A stretch of DNA of 64,000 bases, taken from positions 1 to 64,000 of the forward strand of contig ONBK01000016.1 in assembly GCA_900316055.1 (NCBI GenBank), written 5' to 3'. Shown one piece after another: positions 52,047 through 62,639 of this stretch. How positions within the stretch are numbered: position 1 is the first letter of the stretch; the number at the start of each line of letters is the position of its first letter. The notes under the pieces were generated by a model, which was given only the letters and a program-made list of their open reading frames with translations, was not told the DNA's origin and did not search any database. The stretch is from an uncultured Bacteroidales bacterium. GTDB lineage: Bacteria; Bacteroidota; Bacteroidia; Bacteroidales; P3. The position numbers and the translations under genes are program-made.

Positions 52047-53159
52047 ATGAGGAAACGCATAGCACTCGCCACCGTCGCAGTATTGGTCCTGACTATCGTC
52101 GTCGCCTGCGCCTCGCATCACACGGCCTACAGCCACTCCATCCTCTCGCGCCAGCAGAGGAAACTGGTGGACGAGGCCATCGAAGACATCGCCAATAAGA
52201 ACACCCTGCCGAGGATGGATGTGTGGGGCAGCAACATGTACGACGTCACGGAGAGCCAACTGCTGAACCGCCTGCTGGCCATCGAAGACCTCGACTCGCT
52301 GGCGCGCACACACCCCTCCCCTGCCCTACGTACCACCGCCGGCATCATCCTCATCGAGAAAGCACCCCAGACCGCCCGGCGCCTGTTGGCAGACCTGCTG
52401 TCGGATACCAGTACCCTCATGATTACCACCTACGGATTTTGCATCGCAACCCAAAACGGCAACACCGTGGGAAACACGCTGCTCTCATACGTCCTCTATC
52501 ACAACTTCTATTCCCAAAAGGAGCTGGCCTCGATAGACAGTCTCATCCTTTCCAACCCTGCCTACCGTCATCTGGACCGCTACCACAAACTCACCCATAC
52601 ACCCATCTCGCGCGAAATGTTCTTTAGCAACCTGAAGAGCCACCCTTGGCGCAGCGGACGCTTCCGCCCTGAGGTGCTGACCGACAACCGCCTGATTGCA
52701 GACACTCTCTTCTTCTATCGCCAAGCACTGCAAGCATTGCACATGCAGGGAACTCCTCGCTGCTACCTCCTCGACGTCTACTGGCGCGACCTCAAAGGCT
52801 ACACCCTGTTGCAGCTATACCTTGCCGAGCCCGACCGGCTGGCGCTGCTGCTCCTCGACGGGAAATACGACATTGTGGATACGCTGACCATCGCCCAACC
52901 CCTTCGCGAGCAGTCCCTCAGCGATACCGACACCCTCTTCACCCGCAGCCGCTTCGTGGCCAAGAAACCACCTGTTGCCATAAGCACCGAGGAGCTGACT
53001 ACCCGGCACAACCCAGACGGGACCCTTGACACCCTCGGCCGCAACGTCATCACAAACAGCTACGAACTCGACTTCAAATCTGGCCGCTTTGTCTTCATAA
53101 GAAAGGGAACACAATACCTTGACACCGAGTTGGGTCGCATGATACTCAAGAAAGAATGA
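52047..53159 (+). CDS. Lipoprotein of unknown function
   Basis: A 370-residue protein with a lipoprotein signal (LTIVVACASH, Cys20). The mature part starts with a helical segment (LSRQQRKLVDEAIEDIANKN), then ALRTTAGIILIEKAPQTARRLLADLLSD, and ends in a beta-rich half (YELDFKSGRFVFIRKGTQY). I recognise no family. It follows the DUF2461 gene by 37 bases and may share its transcript. Confidence 0.82.
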   Translation: MRKRIALATVAVLVLTIVVACASHHTAYSHSILSRQQRKLVDEAIEDIANKNTLPRMDVWGSNMYDVTESQLLNRLLAIEDLDSLARTHPSPALRTTAGIILIEKAPQTARRLLADLLSDTSTLMITTYGFCIATQNGNTVGNTLLSYVLYHNFYSQKELASIDSLILSNPAYRHLDRYHKLTHTPISREMFFSNLKSHPWRSGRFRPEVLTDNRLIADTLFFYRQALQALHMQGTPRCYLLDVYWRDLKGYTLLQLYLAEPDRLALLLLDGKYDIVDTLTIAQPLREQSLSDTDTLFTRSRFVAKKPPVAISTEELTTRHNPDGTLDTLGRNVITNSYELDFKSGRFVFIRKGTQYLDTELGRMILKKE

Positions 53160-53172
53160 ACCTGTTTAAAAA

Positions 53173-53210
53173 CAGAAGAAGCAAGCCAAAAGGCTTGCTT
53201 CTTCTGCATT
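53173..53210. terminator. Terminator hairpin between convergent genes
   Basis: CAGAAGAAGCAAGCC (53173-53187) and its exact complement (53192-53206) around AAAA; flanked by AT-rich sequence. Confidence 0.7.
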
Positions 53211-53232
53211 ATATCGCACACTAGGGAAGACA

Positions 53233-54591
53233 TCAGGTAAAAATGCCCGCCACCAACGATACAATCAATGCCGCAGGGGCTACGAAGCGCACAAGGATAT
53301 GATAGAACACCTTGAACCACGAGATTTTCAGCACACCGTGGTTGGAGAGTTCGTCGTGGATATCGTCCTTCTTCATGAACCAGCCGAAGAAGATAATCGT
53401 CAACAGGGCGCAGATAGGCGGCAAGTAGGAGCCCGTAAGTTTGTCGAGCCAGTCAAAGAACGATATGCCAGCCAGTTTGTTATCGTTGAGTATTCCTCCA
53501 TCGAAGGAGAAAGAGGCGACAACAGCCACCAACACCAATACTACCGACAGGATGATTGCCGAGCGCTTGCGGCTCTTGCCGTAGTCGGCGCCCCATGCCG
53601 TCAACGCTTCCAAAAGCGAGATGGCCGACGTCAACGCCGCCACTGCCAGCAGCAGGAAGAAAGCGCCTCCGAAGACAATGCTGCCCACATTACCCATGGA
53701 GTTGAACACCACAGGCAACACGTTGAACACCAATCCAGGCCCACCATCGGGGCTCTGATCAAAGGCGAAGACCGCCGGGAAGATGGCCACACCCGCCAAA
53801 ATTGCGATAGCGGTATCGCACACGGTAATCCACATAGCGCTCTTGAAGAGGCCATCGCCCTTGGGAATATAGCTACCATAGACAATCATCACCCCCATAC
53901 CCACCGACAGCGAGAAAAGAGCCTGGCCGAGGATGGCCAGCACCCCTTCCGTCGTGAGCTGCGAGAAGTCAGGGCTGAACAAATAGGCCAGACCTTTCGA
54001 AGCTCCCGGAAGGGTCAGCGAGCGCACGCAGAGCAGCACTACCAGCACCAAAAGAATGGGCATCAGAATCTTGGAGACCTTCTCAATGCCGTTCTGCACA
54101 CCGCCGAGGATAATCACCAGCGTAAGCGCGGCAAAAATGACAAGGCACACCACCGGCGCCACCGGCGACGACGCGAAGGCAGCAAAATGAGTGGCGAAAT
54201 CGCCGTCGGCTATCGAGGCCAAGGTGCCGCTGACCGACTCCCAGAAGTAGTTCAGCGTCCAGCCCGAGATGACAAAGTAAATACAAAGGATGAGGAAGCT
54301 GGTAATAAGACCCAGCAGACCCACATAACGCCAGTTCCTATGCTTGGGGCGCAACTCCTCATAGGCTCTCATGGGAGTATGCCCTGTGCGGCGACCGATC
54401 ACGAGCTCGCTCATCAGCAATACCATGCCGATAAGAAAGACGAACAGCAGGTAGACGATGATGGCGGCGCCGCCGCCATACTTGCCGCAGATATAGGGGA
54501 AACGCCAGATGTTGCCCAGGCCGATGGCTGAGCCCGCGGCAGCCATGATGGCGCCGAACGACGAGGAAAAACCTGATCTATTTTCTGCCAT
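53233..54591 (-). CDS. Sodium-dependent transporter (NSS/SNF family)
   Basis: A 452-residue membrane protein of the neurotransmitter:sodium symporter family. The N-terminus GFSSSFGAIMAAAGSAIGLGNIWRFPYICGKYGGGAAIIVYLLFV is the hallmark unwound first helix with Na and substrate sites (GLGNIWRFP). About 11-12 helices follow, including FSLSVGMGVMIVYGSY (helix 6 region) and AALTSAISLLEALTAWGAD (helix 8). It probably imports an amino acid with sodium. It is a single gene on the minus strand just downstream of the MFS gene. Confidence 0.94.
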   Translation of the reverse strand: MAENRSGFSSSFGAIMAAAGSAIGLGNIWRFPYICGKYGGGAAIIVYLLFVFLIGMVLLMSELVIGRRTGHTPMRAYEELRPKHRNWRYVGLLGLITSFLILCIYFVISGWTLNYFWESVSGTLASIADGDFATHFAAFASSPVAPVVCLVIFAALTLVIILGGVQNGIEKVSKILMPILLVLVVLLCVRSLTLPGASKGLAYLFSPDFSQLTTEGVLAILGQALFSLSVGMGVMIVYGSYIPKGDGLFKSAMWITVCDTAIAILAGVAIFPAVFAFDQSPDGGPGLVFNVLPVVFNSMGNVGSIVFGGAFFLLLAVAALTSAISLLEALTAWGADYGKSRKRSAIILSVVLVLVAVVASFSFDGGILNDNKLAGISFFDWLDKLTGSYLPPICALLTIIFFGWFMKKDDIHDELSNHGVLKISWFKVFYHILVRFVAPAALIVSLVAGIFT

Positions 54592-54657
54592 AGTTATTTT
54601 GGTAAAAATATGGAGACGCGCCGAAGCACGTCTCCATACAATAATATACGTTAATTA

Positions 54658-56043
54658 TTATTCGTCTTTCTTGATATTGGGCTCCTCAAGGCCGTAGTTC
54701 TTTCTACGGTCCTCAATCTTGAGGAAAATGCTCAGGAAGAAAGCGAGGATACCAAACGTCGAGAAGATAATCATCGGGACCAGATAGCCACCAGTGGAAG
54801 CCAGAACGGCACCAATCAGCATGGGCACCAAGCAGAGACCAATGTTCTGCACCCAGAAGATGAGGCAGTAGGCGCTACCAAGCACTTTCTCGTCGATGAT
54901 TTTAGGCACCGAGGGCCACAGAGCAGCCGGAACAAGCGAGAAGCTGACACCCAACGTCACAATCAGCAGCACGGCGAACCATTTCTGCGGATAGAGCGGC
55001 AGGAGGAAGGCGAAGCTCAGGTGGCAGACAATCATGATGATGGCACCCACCATCAGCATCGAAGCACCTTTACCTTTGCGGTCGAGGAAGATGCCGAGGA
55101 AGGGAGTGAGGCACATGGCCAGGATGGGGAACACGCTGAAGAGCTGGGCACCCGTCTGGGCGTCAACCTTAAGGGTCACCTCGAGGAAGTTGGGGGCGAA
55201 ACGCTGGAAGGGGAAGATGGCGCTGTAGTAAAGCACGCAAAGGCCGGCAACAATCCAGAACATACGGCTCTTGAAAATCTTGCCAAGGTCACTGATATGG
55301 AACTCGTCTTCCGGCGACTTCTCCTCGGTAGCCATACCGGCTGCCACAAGCTGCTTGTCGAACTTCTTGTCCATCACGCAGAACACAATGAAGAAGATGA
55401 GACCGATGCAGAGCAGGAGGGAGCAGAAAGCCACAGGAGCCACGATGGACTGCATCGTCTCGGTGCCGAACTTGGCAGCGATAATGGGAGCAATCCACAT
55501 CACGGCAAAGACACCCAGACGGGCAATGGCCATCTCAAGACCCATAGCCAGAGCCATTTCCTTGCCTTTGAACCATTTTGCAATCGATTTCGACACCGTG
55601 GTACCGGCCATCTCACAGCCGCAGCCAAAAATCATAAAGCCCAGAGAAGCCATCTTGGCACTAGCAGGCATGGTCACCCACCAAGAATTGAGCCACTCGG
55701 CCAGACCTGTGGTCTGGAACCAGTCGCTGATACCGATATACTTGATACCAGCGCCCACAACCATCAAAGAGGCCGACAGAACGCCAGTAAAGCGGATACC
55801 CATCTTGTCGAGGATGATACCGGCAATAAACAGGAAGCCGCACACATTGAGAATGTACTCAGCGGAAGCGTAGTTGCCAAAGGCATTGTCACTCCAGCCA
55901 CGGGACTGTTCTACAAGAGTTTTCAGAGGTGACATCACGTCTACAAACATGTAGGCGAAGAACATCATCAGGGCAATCAGGATAAGCGCCGACCAGCGGG
56001 CCACCGGATTGTCGTTCAATAATTGATAAACTTTTTTAGCCAT
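54658..56043 (-). CDS. MFS transporter (oxalate/formate-antiporter-like)
   Basis: A 461-residue major facilitator protein with about 12 membrane helices. The first is WSALILIALMMFFAYMFVDVMSPL; family-like loops are GIILDKMGIRFTG (helices 2-3) and LGIFLDRKGKGASML (helices 8-9). It is similar to the OFA group of anion transporters, but the substrate cannot be told. It has a likely -7 element (CAAAGATA, 56119-56126). The sodium symporter gene follows 66 bases downstream. Confidence 0.9.
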   Translation of the reverse strand: MAKKVYQLLNDNPVARWSALILIALMMFFAYMFVDVMSPLKTLVEQSRGWSDNAFGNYASAEYILNVCGFLFIAGIILDKMGIRFTGVLSASLMVVGAGIKYIGISDWFQTTGLAEWLNSWWVTMPASAKMASLGFMIFGCGCEMAGTTVSKSIAKWFKGKEMALAMGLEMAIARLGVFAVMWIAPIIAAKFGTETMQSIVAPVAFCSLLLCIGLIFFIVFCVMDKKFDKQLVAAGMATEEKSPEDEFHISDLGKIFKSRMFWIVAGLCVLYYSAIFPFQRFAPNFLEVTLKVDAQTGAQLFSVFPILAMCLTPFLGIFLDRKGKGASMLMVGAIIMIVCHLSFAFLLPLYPQKWFAVLLIVTLGVSFSLVPAALWPSVPKIIDEKVLGSAYCLIFWVQNIGLCLVPMLIGAVLASTGGYLVPMIIFSTFGILAFFLSIFLKIEDRRKNYGLEEPNIKKDE

Positions 56044-56118
56044 AATGTATTATTTAATTATTATTTATCTTCTATAAACAACACTTTACACATGGACAGA
56101 CCATGCACAATGATTTTG

Positions 56119-56126
56119 CAAAGATA
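56119..56126 (-). promoter_or_regulatory. -7 element of the MFS gene
   Basis: CAAAGATA on the plus strand is TATCTTTG on the minus strand. No clear -33 element was found. The remainder of the gap 56044-56364 holds the repeat element described next. Confidence 0.5.
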
Positions 56127-56206
56127 CGAATAAAAAATGACATGGCGGCGACCTATTGAAATAAAAGTTAAAAATAACATTTAACAAGTACCCTCAAGGG
56201 ACAAAC

Positions 56207-56306
56207 AACCTACCATCGACCTACCAACACCGTATCATCTCCTACCATAGTCGGACTTTGGTAGGAGTTGGTACGGTGTTGGTACGGTGTTGGTACGGTG
56301 ATGGTA
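56207..56306. repeat. Intergenic repeat element with nested hairpins, copy 2
   Basis: CCAACACCGTA (56224-56234) pairs with TACGGTGTTGG (56272-56282), and nested inside CTCCTACCA (56239-56247) pairs with TGGTAGGAG (56259-56267). Three exact tandem copies of TTGGTACGGTG follow at 56268-56300. It shares core words with 22471-22590. Confidence 0.65.
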
Positions 56307-56364
56307 TTGATTTAGTGTTAATTAGCAAAGGGCAATTTTTTGTATTATTTAGCGTTATAGAAGT

Positions 56365-56754
56365 ATGGAATATATTTTTGAAAACAGGGACATCGTCCGT
56401 GACTACGAATGTGATATTCAAGGAATTGTCAACAATGCCAATTATCAGCACTACATGGAGCACTCTCGTCACCTCTATGTACTGGAGCGCGGGGTGAGTT
56501 TCGCGGGGCTGCACGAGGAGGGCATCGACGTGGTGGTGGCGCGGTTCGAGATTGCCTACAAGGTGCCGCTGCGGCCCTGCGACGAGTACATCTGCCGCCT
56601 GCGTCCGGTGAAGGAGGGCATCCGCTATGTGTTCCACCAAGCCATCTTCCGCGCGTCGGACAACAAGCTCTGCTGCCAAGCGAAGGTGGACTGTGTAGCA
56701 ATGAAAGAAGGCCGGCTTGTGGCCGGCCTCCCTGAATTGGATGCTTTGTTGTAA
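56365..56754 (+). CDS. Acyl-CoA thioesterase (4HBT hotdog fold)
   Basis: A 129-residue hotdog-fold protein of the YbgC/FadM type. The catalytic Asp region reads RDYECDIQGIVNNANYQHYMEHSRHLYVL, then VVARFEIAYKVPLRPCDEYIC. It hydrolyses acyl-CoA or acyl-ACP thioesters; the exact substrate is unknown. It stands alone and converges with tyrS, whose stop is 4 bases away. Confidence 0.9.
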   Translation: MEYIFENRDIVRDYECDIQGIVNNANYQHYMEHSRHLYVLERGVSFAGLHEEGIDVVVARFEIAYKVPLRPCDEYICRLRPVKEGIRYVFHQAIFRASDNKLCCQAKVDCVAMKEGRLVAGLPELDALL

Positions 56755-56757
56755 GCA

Positions 56758-58056
56758 CTATTCTACATTCAAAATATAGTAGTTTTTCTTGCCTTTTTGG
56801 ACAAGGATGCAGCCGCTGGCGAGGATGTCGGCGGTGGTGAGGGTGCAGTCTTCGGCAACTTTCTGCTTGTTGACGCTGATACTATTCTGCTTCAACTCGC
56901 GACGGATAGCACCTTTACTTTCGAACATGCCCACCTCGGCTGCGAGGTCAACAAGTGAAGCACCGGCCTCGATGGTAGCACGACTGACGGTGAACTGAGG
57001 CACTCCATCAAATACATCCATAAAGGTTTGTCCATCGAGTTTTTCCAGACCTTCCTTGGTAGCTTTTCCGAAGAGGATGGCGCTGGCTTCGAGGGCGGCA
57101 TCAAGGGCTTCCTGCGAGTGCACCAGTACGGTGACCTCCTGAGCCAGGCGTTTCTGCAGCACACGCAGACCCGGGTCTTTCTTGTGCTCCTCAATGAGAC
57201 CGTCGATGACATCCTTTTCCAGCGAGGTGAAGATTTTGATGTATTTCTCGGCGTCCTCGTCGCTGACGTTGAGCCAGAACTGGTAGAACTTATAGGGCGA
57301 GGTGCGTTTAGGGTCGAGCCAGATGTTACCGCTCTCGGTCTTGCCGAACTTCTTGCCGTCGGCCTTGGTGATCAGCGGACAAGTGAGGGCGAAGGCCTCG
57401 TTCTCAAAGCCCAGGGTGCGGCGTATCAGTTCCGTACCCGTGGTGATGTTTCCCCACTGGTCGTTGCCACCCAACTGCAGCTTGCAGTGTTTGTGCTGGT
57501 AGAGGTAGAGGAAGTCGTAACCTTGCAGGAGCTGATAGGTGAATTCGGTGAAGCTCAGTCCGTCGCGGGCGGTGCCGTTGAGGCGCTGCTGTACGCTATC
57601 CTTGGCCATCATGTAGTTGACAGTGATGTGCTTGCCCACCTCGCGGGCGAAGTCGAGGAAGGTGAAGTCCTTCATCCAGTCGTAGTTGTTCACCATCTCA
57701 GCGGCGTTGGGTTCCTTCGACTCAAAGTCGAGGAATTTGGCCACCTGGTTCTTGATGCACTCCTGGTTGTGGCGCAGCGTCTCTTCATTCAGCAAGTTGC
57801 GCTCCTGGCTCTTGCCCGAGGGGTCTCCGATCATGCCGGTGGCGCCGCCCACCAGGATGATGGGTTTGTGGCCGCAGCGTTGCAGATGGCGCAACATCAT
57901 AATACCACAGAGGTGTCCGATATGGAGTGAGTCGGCAGTAGGGTCGGTGCCGAGGTAGGCCGTTACCATTTCTTTCTGGAGGAGTTCTTCTGTGCCTGGC
58001 ATTATCTGAGCCAGCATTCCGCGCCAGCGGAGTTCTTCTACAAAGTTTTTTATCAT
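56758..58056 (-). CDS. tyrS: Tyrosyl-tRNA synthetase
   Basis: A 432-residue class I enzyme. The HIGH motif is in [16 protein letters not shown], the Tyr-binding region in [28 protein letters not shown], and the KMSKS equivalent is KFGKTESG. The C-terminal S4-like RNA-binding domain carries [33 protein letters not shown]. Full length and monocistronic, with no clear promoter in the short gap upstream. Confidence 0.97.
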   Translation of the reverse strand: MIKNFVEELRWRGMLAQIMPGTEELLQKEMVTAYLGTDPTADSLHIGHLCGIMMLRHLQRCGHKPIILVGGATGMIGDPSGKSQERNLLNEETLRHNQECIKNQVAKFLDFESKEPNAAEMVNNYDWMKDFTFLDFAREVGKHITVNYMMAKDSVQQRLNGTARDGLSFTEFTYQLLQGYDFLYLYQHKHCKLQLGGNDQWGNITTGTELIRRTLGFENEAFALTCPLITKADGKKFGKTESGNIWLDPKRTSPYKFYQFWLNVSDEDAEKYIKIFTSLEKDVIDGLIEEHKKDPGLRVLQKRLAQEVTVLVHSQEALDAALEASAILFGKATKEGLEKLDGQTFMDVFDGVPQFTVSRATIEAGASLVDLAAEVGMFESKGAIRRELKQNSISVNKQKVAEDCTLTTADILASGCILVQKGKKNYYILNVE

Positions 58057-58095
58057 TGAATGATATATAATAAATATGAATTCATAATTAATATA

Positions 58096-58130
58096 AAAGA
58101 GGTGCTGCTCTGTCGGGCGGCACCTCTTTT
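58096..58130 (-). terminator. Terminator of the T9SS cargo gene
   Basis: AAAGAGGTGC (58096-58105) pairs with GCACCTCTTT (58120-58129), with further GC pairing inside. On the minus strand it is followed by T-rich sequence and lies just behind the stop at 58149. Confidence 0.75.
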
Positions 58131-58148
58131 TTGTGTTATCGTGCCCGA

Positions 58149-61100
58149 TTAGCGAACCATCATCTTGGCGGTAGCGGTGTGGCCGGAGATGATGACGTTG
58201 ACCAGATACATGCCCTTGGCATAGCCCTGGGTGTTGAGGGTGAAGGTGTGGTTGCCTTCGGGGACGTAACCCAGGTTGCTATTGGTGACGAGGCGGCCGT
58301 TAATGTCGTAGACGCGGAGTTGGGCATTGCCGGCGGCAGCAGCATTGAGTTCGAGGTGAGCCTCGGTGCTGACGGGGTTAGGATAGAGGTGAATCTTGTT
58401 GGCGCCGACGGTGTGGACAGTGGGGATGTCAACAACGGGGGTGTAGTCCTCGGGGTCGACAATCTCGTTGGAGAAGTCGGTGACATACTGGACATCCATG
58501 AAGATACCGCGGCCGTAGGTGCCGAAGTAGAGGGCACGGGGCCATTTGGTTTTGGCGAAAGCGAACTTGTTCTCGGTGATGCCGGTGTGGGTGATGTTGT
58601 GGCGGACGGGCAGGTTGCGGGTCTGCTGGCACATGGCGGTCACAGGGACATTCTGGAGGTTGGCGTAGGTCTGCCAAGCGGCGCTGCCTTTCTTGGTGAA
58701 GACGCCCTTGTCGGTGCCGACGAAGATGGTACCGGTGGAGTCTTCAACGAGGGAGCAATAGGCGGGGACAGTGGGGTCAGAAAGGGGAAGGAGTTCGAAA
58801 TTGGGGGTGGAGCCAGGGTTATTGACGATGGCGACATTGGCGAAGTTGGTAGAGTATTCGTCGAAGGTGAGGATAAGACGGTCGATACCGTTGCGATGGT
58901 CAACAACGATGTTGCTGATGGGACGGGGGAACCAAATGTTATTGTTATAGCGGATGGTGTCGGTACGGAGGGGAGATTCGGAGACGCCGACCATGGTACG
59001 TTCGGAGATTTCCTTGTCGGTGAGGGCGGTGGAGAAGTCCATGTCCTCGAGGTGGGAGATGCGGACAAGCATGGATTGGTGTGTAGCGGTGTCGTAGACG
59101 TTGACATAGACGAAGCGACCGTCGCGGCTCATGACAGCGGAGCGGGGGAACTGGCTCTGGGTCTGGGTGGTGAAGCGGTTAACATCATAGATGGGGCACC
59201 AGATAGACTGACTACCATAATTACCGGCAGCCCACTCAGCCTCGTCGTAGATTTTAGTGAAGTCGGTAGGAGTCCAGGAGAGCCATACGGACATGGTGGA
59301 GGAAGTGGTAGACATACCTGCAGGTTTCTTTTCGCCGATGGCAAGCATACGGGCCTGGATGGGGTTCTGGAGGAGGAGGGGTACTCTGGCGAGCTGGGAG
59401 CGGGTGAAGATGTACTGGAAGGGGTAGTCGCCATTGGCGCGGGAGTTGAAGTAGGTCATGTCGCCGGGCATGACTTTGAAGGAGCCGGCGTAGCCAACGG
59501 CACCGGGGTAGTGGATGGTGTCGATGGGGCGGCCTTCTTCGTCGCGCTGGATATAGCCTGCGAAGTCTTTGCCTTTAGGGGCGAGGAGGATGGTGTCATA
59601 TTTTCCGTTTTTGGGGCGGAAGATGACGCCGAGGGTGTCGAGGGTGACATGGATAGAGTCGTTGAAGAGGGTGTTGTTGTCGGTTTCCCAGAGGTAGACG
59701 GAGCCGAGGGCGGGGCCGTCGACAATCTGGTCGGAGAGGAAACGTGTGCCGGTGGACCAGGTGGTAGTGTTGTTGTAGTCGAGATAGTCGGCGTAAGAAC
59801 GGCCATAGTTACCATTGTTGCTGGTGGTGAAGATGGTGCGACGGGACTGCGGGAGGACCTGCTGGAAAGCGGAGGCGGCGACGGCGCCACCGTTGCCAGT
59901 CCATAGGATGTTGGCTTCGTGATTGATGACGAGGGAGCCGTCGTGGTACCAGTTGATGTTGTGCTCGCTGTAGTTGCTGTCGGCGACGTTGTGGTCGAGA
60001 TGGGTCTCAATGATGGGGCAGGCGTTGCTGCTGGCGCCGGAGATAATGGTGCCGTCGGGACAGACAGCGAGGCCGTTCACCTGAAGGTTGTTGAGGCCAC
60101 GGTTCTCGTTGGTGAAGCTAAGGAAGCCAAATTCGTTGTCGTATTTGCCGGAGTAGACACCGCCATCGGTGGCGAAATAATAGGTGTGGTAAGCATTCTC
60201 GCCGTCGATATGGTAGACGGGAACGATCTGACGGATGCCGGAATGGACGAAGGAGGAGTTGTTGTAGACCATGGCCATGTAGTCGCCACCATTGAGTTCG
60301 AACTCGCTGGCGCTGACGGTGGTCCACTGATAGTAACCGCCATCTACAAAGCCTTCTCCGACGAGGGCGGAGGTACCGGCGATGATGACACGACGGGGGT
60401 TACCGGGGTCGACGACGACGGTGCCGGAGGTGAGGCCGGAGGTGTAAGTGATGGGCATAATGGAGGAGGTGGTGAGGGTGCTCCAAGTTTGCTCATTGGT
60501 GGTGAGGTAGAGGGCATCCATGAGGCCATTAGACTTAATGACCATAGAGTAGAGATAGGTGGTGTCGGTTTGAGAGATGGCGAGTTTCATGCAGGAATTG
60601 GAGCCGCCGAAGGCAGGGTTGGAGGAAGAGATGTTGATGGGGTTGAGCTGGTTGGCAGGGGCAAGAGCATTGCCGATGCGGTAGAGTTGGTTGCCAGAGG
60701 AGAAGAAGGCGGTGTTGTGGACTCGAGAGATGACGAGTTGGTCGACACGGCCACTGAAGACGACGGTGGGGGTTTGATTCCAGTCGTTGGAGCCTTCGGT
60801 ATGGCGCCAGCGGTAGAGGCCGCTATTTGTGGCAGCGTAGAGGTAGAGTGCGCCGTCGACATAGAGGTAGTCGAGGGCGTGGACGGCGCGGAAATTGTCG
60901 TTATTGGTATTGGGGATAAGTTCGAAGGAAGCGGTAGAGGGGTTGAAGCGGTAGATACCGATACCCTTGACGGACATTTTTCCGTAGGAGGAGCCGTAGG
61001 CGTAGTCGTCGTTACCTGTACCGATATAGATGGTGTTGTCGGGGCCCTGAAGCATAGAGTTGATGGGGAGGGCGACGGGTTTGCCGTTGAGGGAGCAGGG

Positions 61101-61409
61101 GACGTAATGCCAGATAGTGGTGTCGTCGGCCATGCGGGCGACTTGGTCCTCAGGGAGGTCGAAGTTGCCATAGAAGGCGGAGAGGTAGTCAGAGCTGGCC
61201 GATTTAAGGAAGAGGCCGCCGGAGGTGGCGCCGGCGAAGAAAGTGGTGCCATTGGAATCCTGTTTGTCGACGACAAAACTGGAGACCTGACCACCGACAT
61301 TGTCGGGACCAATTTCATAGAAACGGCCACCGGTTTGGGCATTAGCGATGCCCCCGGCCAAAGTCAGTAGGCCCACATAGAGGCCAAGAAGTACTTTGTT
61401 TCTTTTCAT
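58149..61409 (-). CDS. Large secreted protein with T9SS C-terminal sorting domain
   Basis: A 1086-residue exported protein with a signal peptide ending LAGGIANAQ. The long central part has repeated beta-strand blades with G-(T/S)-(D/N) turns ([44 protein letters not shown]), probably a beta-propeller or sortilin-like fold. The last 80 residues form a type A sorting domain: [47 protein letters not shown] and KMMVR. It would be exported by T9SS and attached to or released from the surface. Its function (binding or enzymatic) is not evident. TATCTTTG (minus strand 61470-61463) is the likely -7 element. Confidence 0.9.
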   Translation of the reverse strand: MKRNKVLLGLYVGLLTLAGGIANAQTGGRFYEIGPDNVGGQVSSFVVDKQDSNGTTFFAGATSGGLFLKSASSDYLSAFYGNFDLPEDQVARMADDTTIWHYVPCSLNGKPVALPINSMLQGPDNTIYIGTGNDDYAYGSSYGKMSVKGIGIYRFNPSTASFELIPNTNNDNFRAVHALDYLYVDGALYLYAATNSGLYRWRHTEGSNDWNQTPTVVFSGRVDQLVISRVHNTAFFSSGNQLYRIGNALAPANQLNPINISSSNPAFGGSNSCMKLAISQTDTTYLYSMVIKSNGLMDALYLTTNEQTWSTLTTSSIMPITYTSGLTSGTVVVDPGNPRRVIIAGTSALVGEGFVDGGYYQWTTVSASEFELNGGDYMAMVYNNSSFVHSGIRQIVPVYHIDGENAYHTYYFATDGGVYSGKYDNEFGFLSFTNENRGLNNLQVNGLAVCPDGTIISGASSNACPIIETHLDHNVADSNYSEHNINWYHDGSLVINHEANILWTGNGGAVAASAFQQVLPQSRRTIFTTSNNGNYGRSYADYLDYNNTTTWSTGTRFLSDQIVDGPALGSVYLWETDNNTLFNDSIHVTLDTLGVIFRPKNGKYDTILLAPKGKDFAGYIQRDEEGRPIDTIHYPGAVGYAGSFKVMPGDMTYFNSRANGDYPFQYIFTRSQLARVPLLLQNPIQARMLAIGEKKPAGMSTTSSTMSVWLSWTPTDFTKIYDEAEWAAGNYGSQSIWCPIYDVNRFTTQTQSQFPRSAVMSRDGRFVYVNVYDTATHQSMLVRISHLEDMDFSTALTDKEISERTMVGVSESPLRTDTIRYNNNIWFPRPISNIVVDHRNGIDRLILTFDEYSTNFANVAIVNNPGSTPNFELLPLSDPTVPAYCSLVEDSTGTIFVGTDKGVFTKKGSAAWQTYANLQNVPVTAMCQQTRNLPVRHNITHTGITENKFAFAKTKWPRALYFGTYGRGIFMDVQYVTDFSNEIVDPEDYTPVVDIPTVHTVGANKIHLYPNPVSTEAHLELNAAAAGNAQLRVYDINGRLVTNSNLGYVPEGNHTFTLNTQGYAKGMYLVNVIISGHTATAKMMVR

Positions 61410-61462
61410 AATATATTAATAATTAATTGGATATTTTATTTTCCTTATAAATAAATAACGTA

Positions 61463-61470
61463 CAAAGATA
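61463..61470 (-). promoter_or_regulatory. -7 element of the T9SS cargo gene
   Basis: CAAAGATA on the plus strand, 53 bases before the ATG; no clear -33. Confidence 0.5.
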
Positions 61471-61625
61471 CAATTTTTTCTTTATATAATATATTTTTTC
61501 TACGTTTTTTTTCATTTTTTTCGAATAATGATAAAAAATATTAAAAGAGACAATAAAGTGAAAAGTTTTAAGTTATTGACGTTATAAAAATGAAAACTGA
61601 TAATCAATAATTGAAATTCAGAGCA

Positions 61626-62639
61626 ATGGAGAATGTTGATATTCAAGAACTCAACGAACGTATAGGACGCGAGAGCGCATTTGTCGACCTGCTGACCACA
61701 GAAGTGGGCAGACAGATTGTGGGACAAAAGCACATGGTCGAAGGTCTGTTGATTGGACTGCTGAGCAATGGGCATGTGCTACTCGAGGGTGTCCCTGGAT
61801 TGGCCAAAACCCTTACCATCACCACTTTGGCAAAAGCTATCGATGCAAAGTTCAGCCGCATCCAGTTCACTCCCGACCTATTGCCCGCCGACCTGATAGG
61901 AACGATGATCTACAGTCAGAAAAGCGAGTCTTTCCAAGTGAAGAAAGGTCCCATTTTCAGCAATTTCATCCTGGCAGATGAAATCAACCGTGCCCCTGCC
62001 AAAGTTCAGAGCGCCTTGCTGGAGGCCATGCAAGAACGCCAAGTAACTATAGGTGAACAAACCTACAAACTGGAGGAACCCTTCCTGGTACTGGCCACGC
62101 AAAACCCCATCGAGCAGGAGGGCACCTATCCCCTACCCGAGGCTCAAGTAGACCGCTTCATGCTGAAAGTGGTCATTGGATACCCGAAAAAAGAGGAAGA
62201 AAAAGCAATCTTGCACCAACAAGTGAATGAAAGTGGAAAGTGGAAAGAGGAAAGCGAAAAGAAGGCTAGCGCAGTACTGAAACCTGCGGATATCCTGAAA
62301 GCAAGAAATCTGGTGCGTGAGGTGTATATGGATGAGAAGATTGAAAACTATATCACCGATATCATATTTGCCACCCGCTATCCTGAGCAATACGGTTTAG
62401 AGAAGATGAAACCCCTCATCAGCTATGGGGCCTCCCCACGTGGCAGCATCAATCTGGCATCCGCCGCAAAAGCTTACGCTTTCTTGCGTCGCAGGGGGTA
62501 TGTCATCCCAGAGGATGTGCGTGCGGTAGCGATGGATGTGCTACGCCACCGTGTAGGACTGACCTACGAAGCAGAAGCAGAGAATGTTACCAGCGAGGAA
62601 CTGGTAAACGAGGTGCTTAATCGCGTGGAGGTTCCCTAA
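61626..62639 (+). CDS. MoxR-type AAA+ ATPase
   Basis: A 337-residue AAA+ ATPase. I start at MENVDIQELNERIG; a longer frame would need TTG. Walker A is GVPGLAKT, Walker B ILADEINRAPAKVQ, with the family's LLEAMQERQVTIG, ATQNPIEQEGTYPLPEAQ-type sensor 1 and SPRGSINLASAAKAYA (sensor 2). MoxR proteins act as chaperones for von Willebrand-type proteins; the DUF58 gene next door is the usual partner. A heptamer array (62229-62256) inserts ESGKWKEESEKK near residue 205. Its stop overlaps the DUF58 start (TAATG). Confidence 0.94.
   Translation: MENVDIQELNERIGRESAFVDLLTTEVGRQIVGQKHMVEGLLIGLLSNGHVLLEGVPGLAKTLTITTLAKAIDAKFSRIQFTPDLLPADLIGTMIYSQKSESFQVKKGPIFSNFILADEINRAPAKVQSALLEAMQERQVTIGEQTYKLEEPFLVLATQNPIEQEGTYPLPEAQVDRFMLKVVIGYPKKEEEKAILHQQVNESGKWKEESEKKASAVLKPADILKARNLVREVYMDEKIENYITDIIFATRYPEQYGLEKMKPLISYGASPRGSINLASAAKAYAFLRRRGYVIPEDVRAVAMDVLRHRVGLTYEAEAENVTSEELVNEVLNRVEVP
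62229..62256 (+). repeat. 7-bp period array inside moxR
   Basis: GAAAGTG twice, GAAAGAG, GAAAGCG. The same three unit types stand in the PIF1-like helicase at 9400-9420. Confidence 0.88.

Noticed and set aside
58131-61370. Two long open frames antisense to the T9SS cargo gene
   Set aside because: Gly/Val/Asp-rich composition typical of antisense shadows; the sense frame has a signal peptide and sorting domain.
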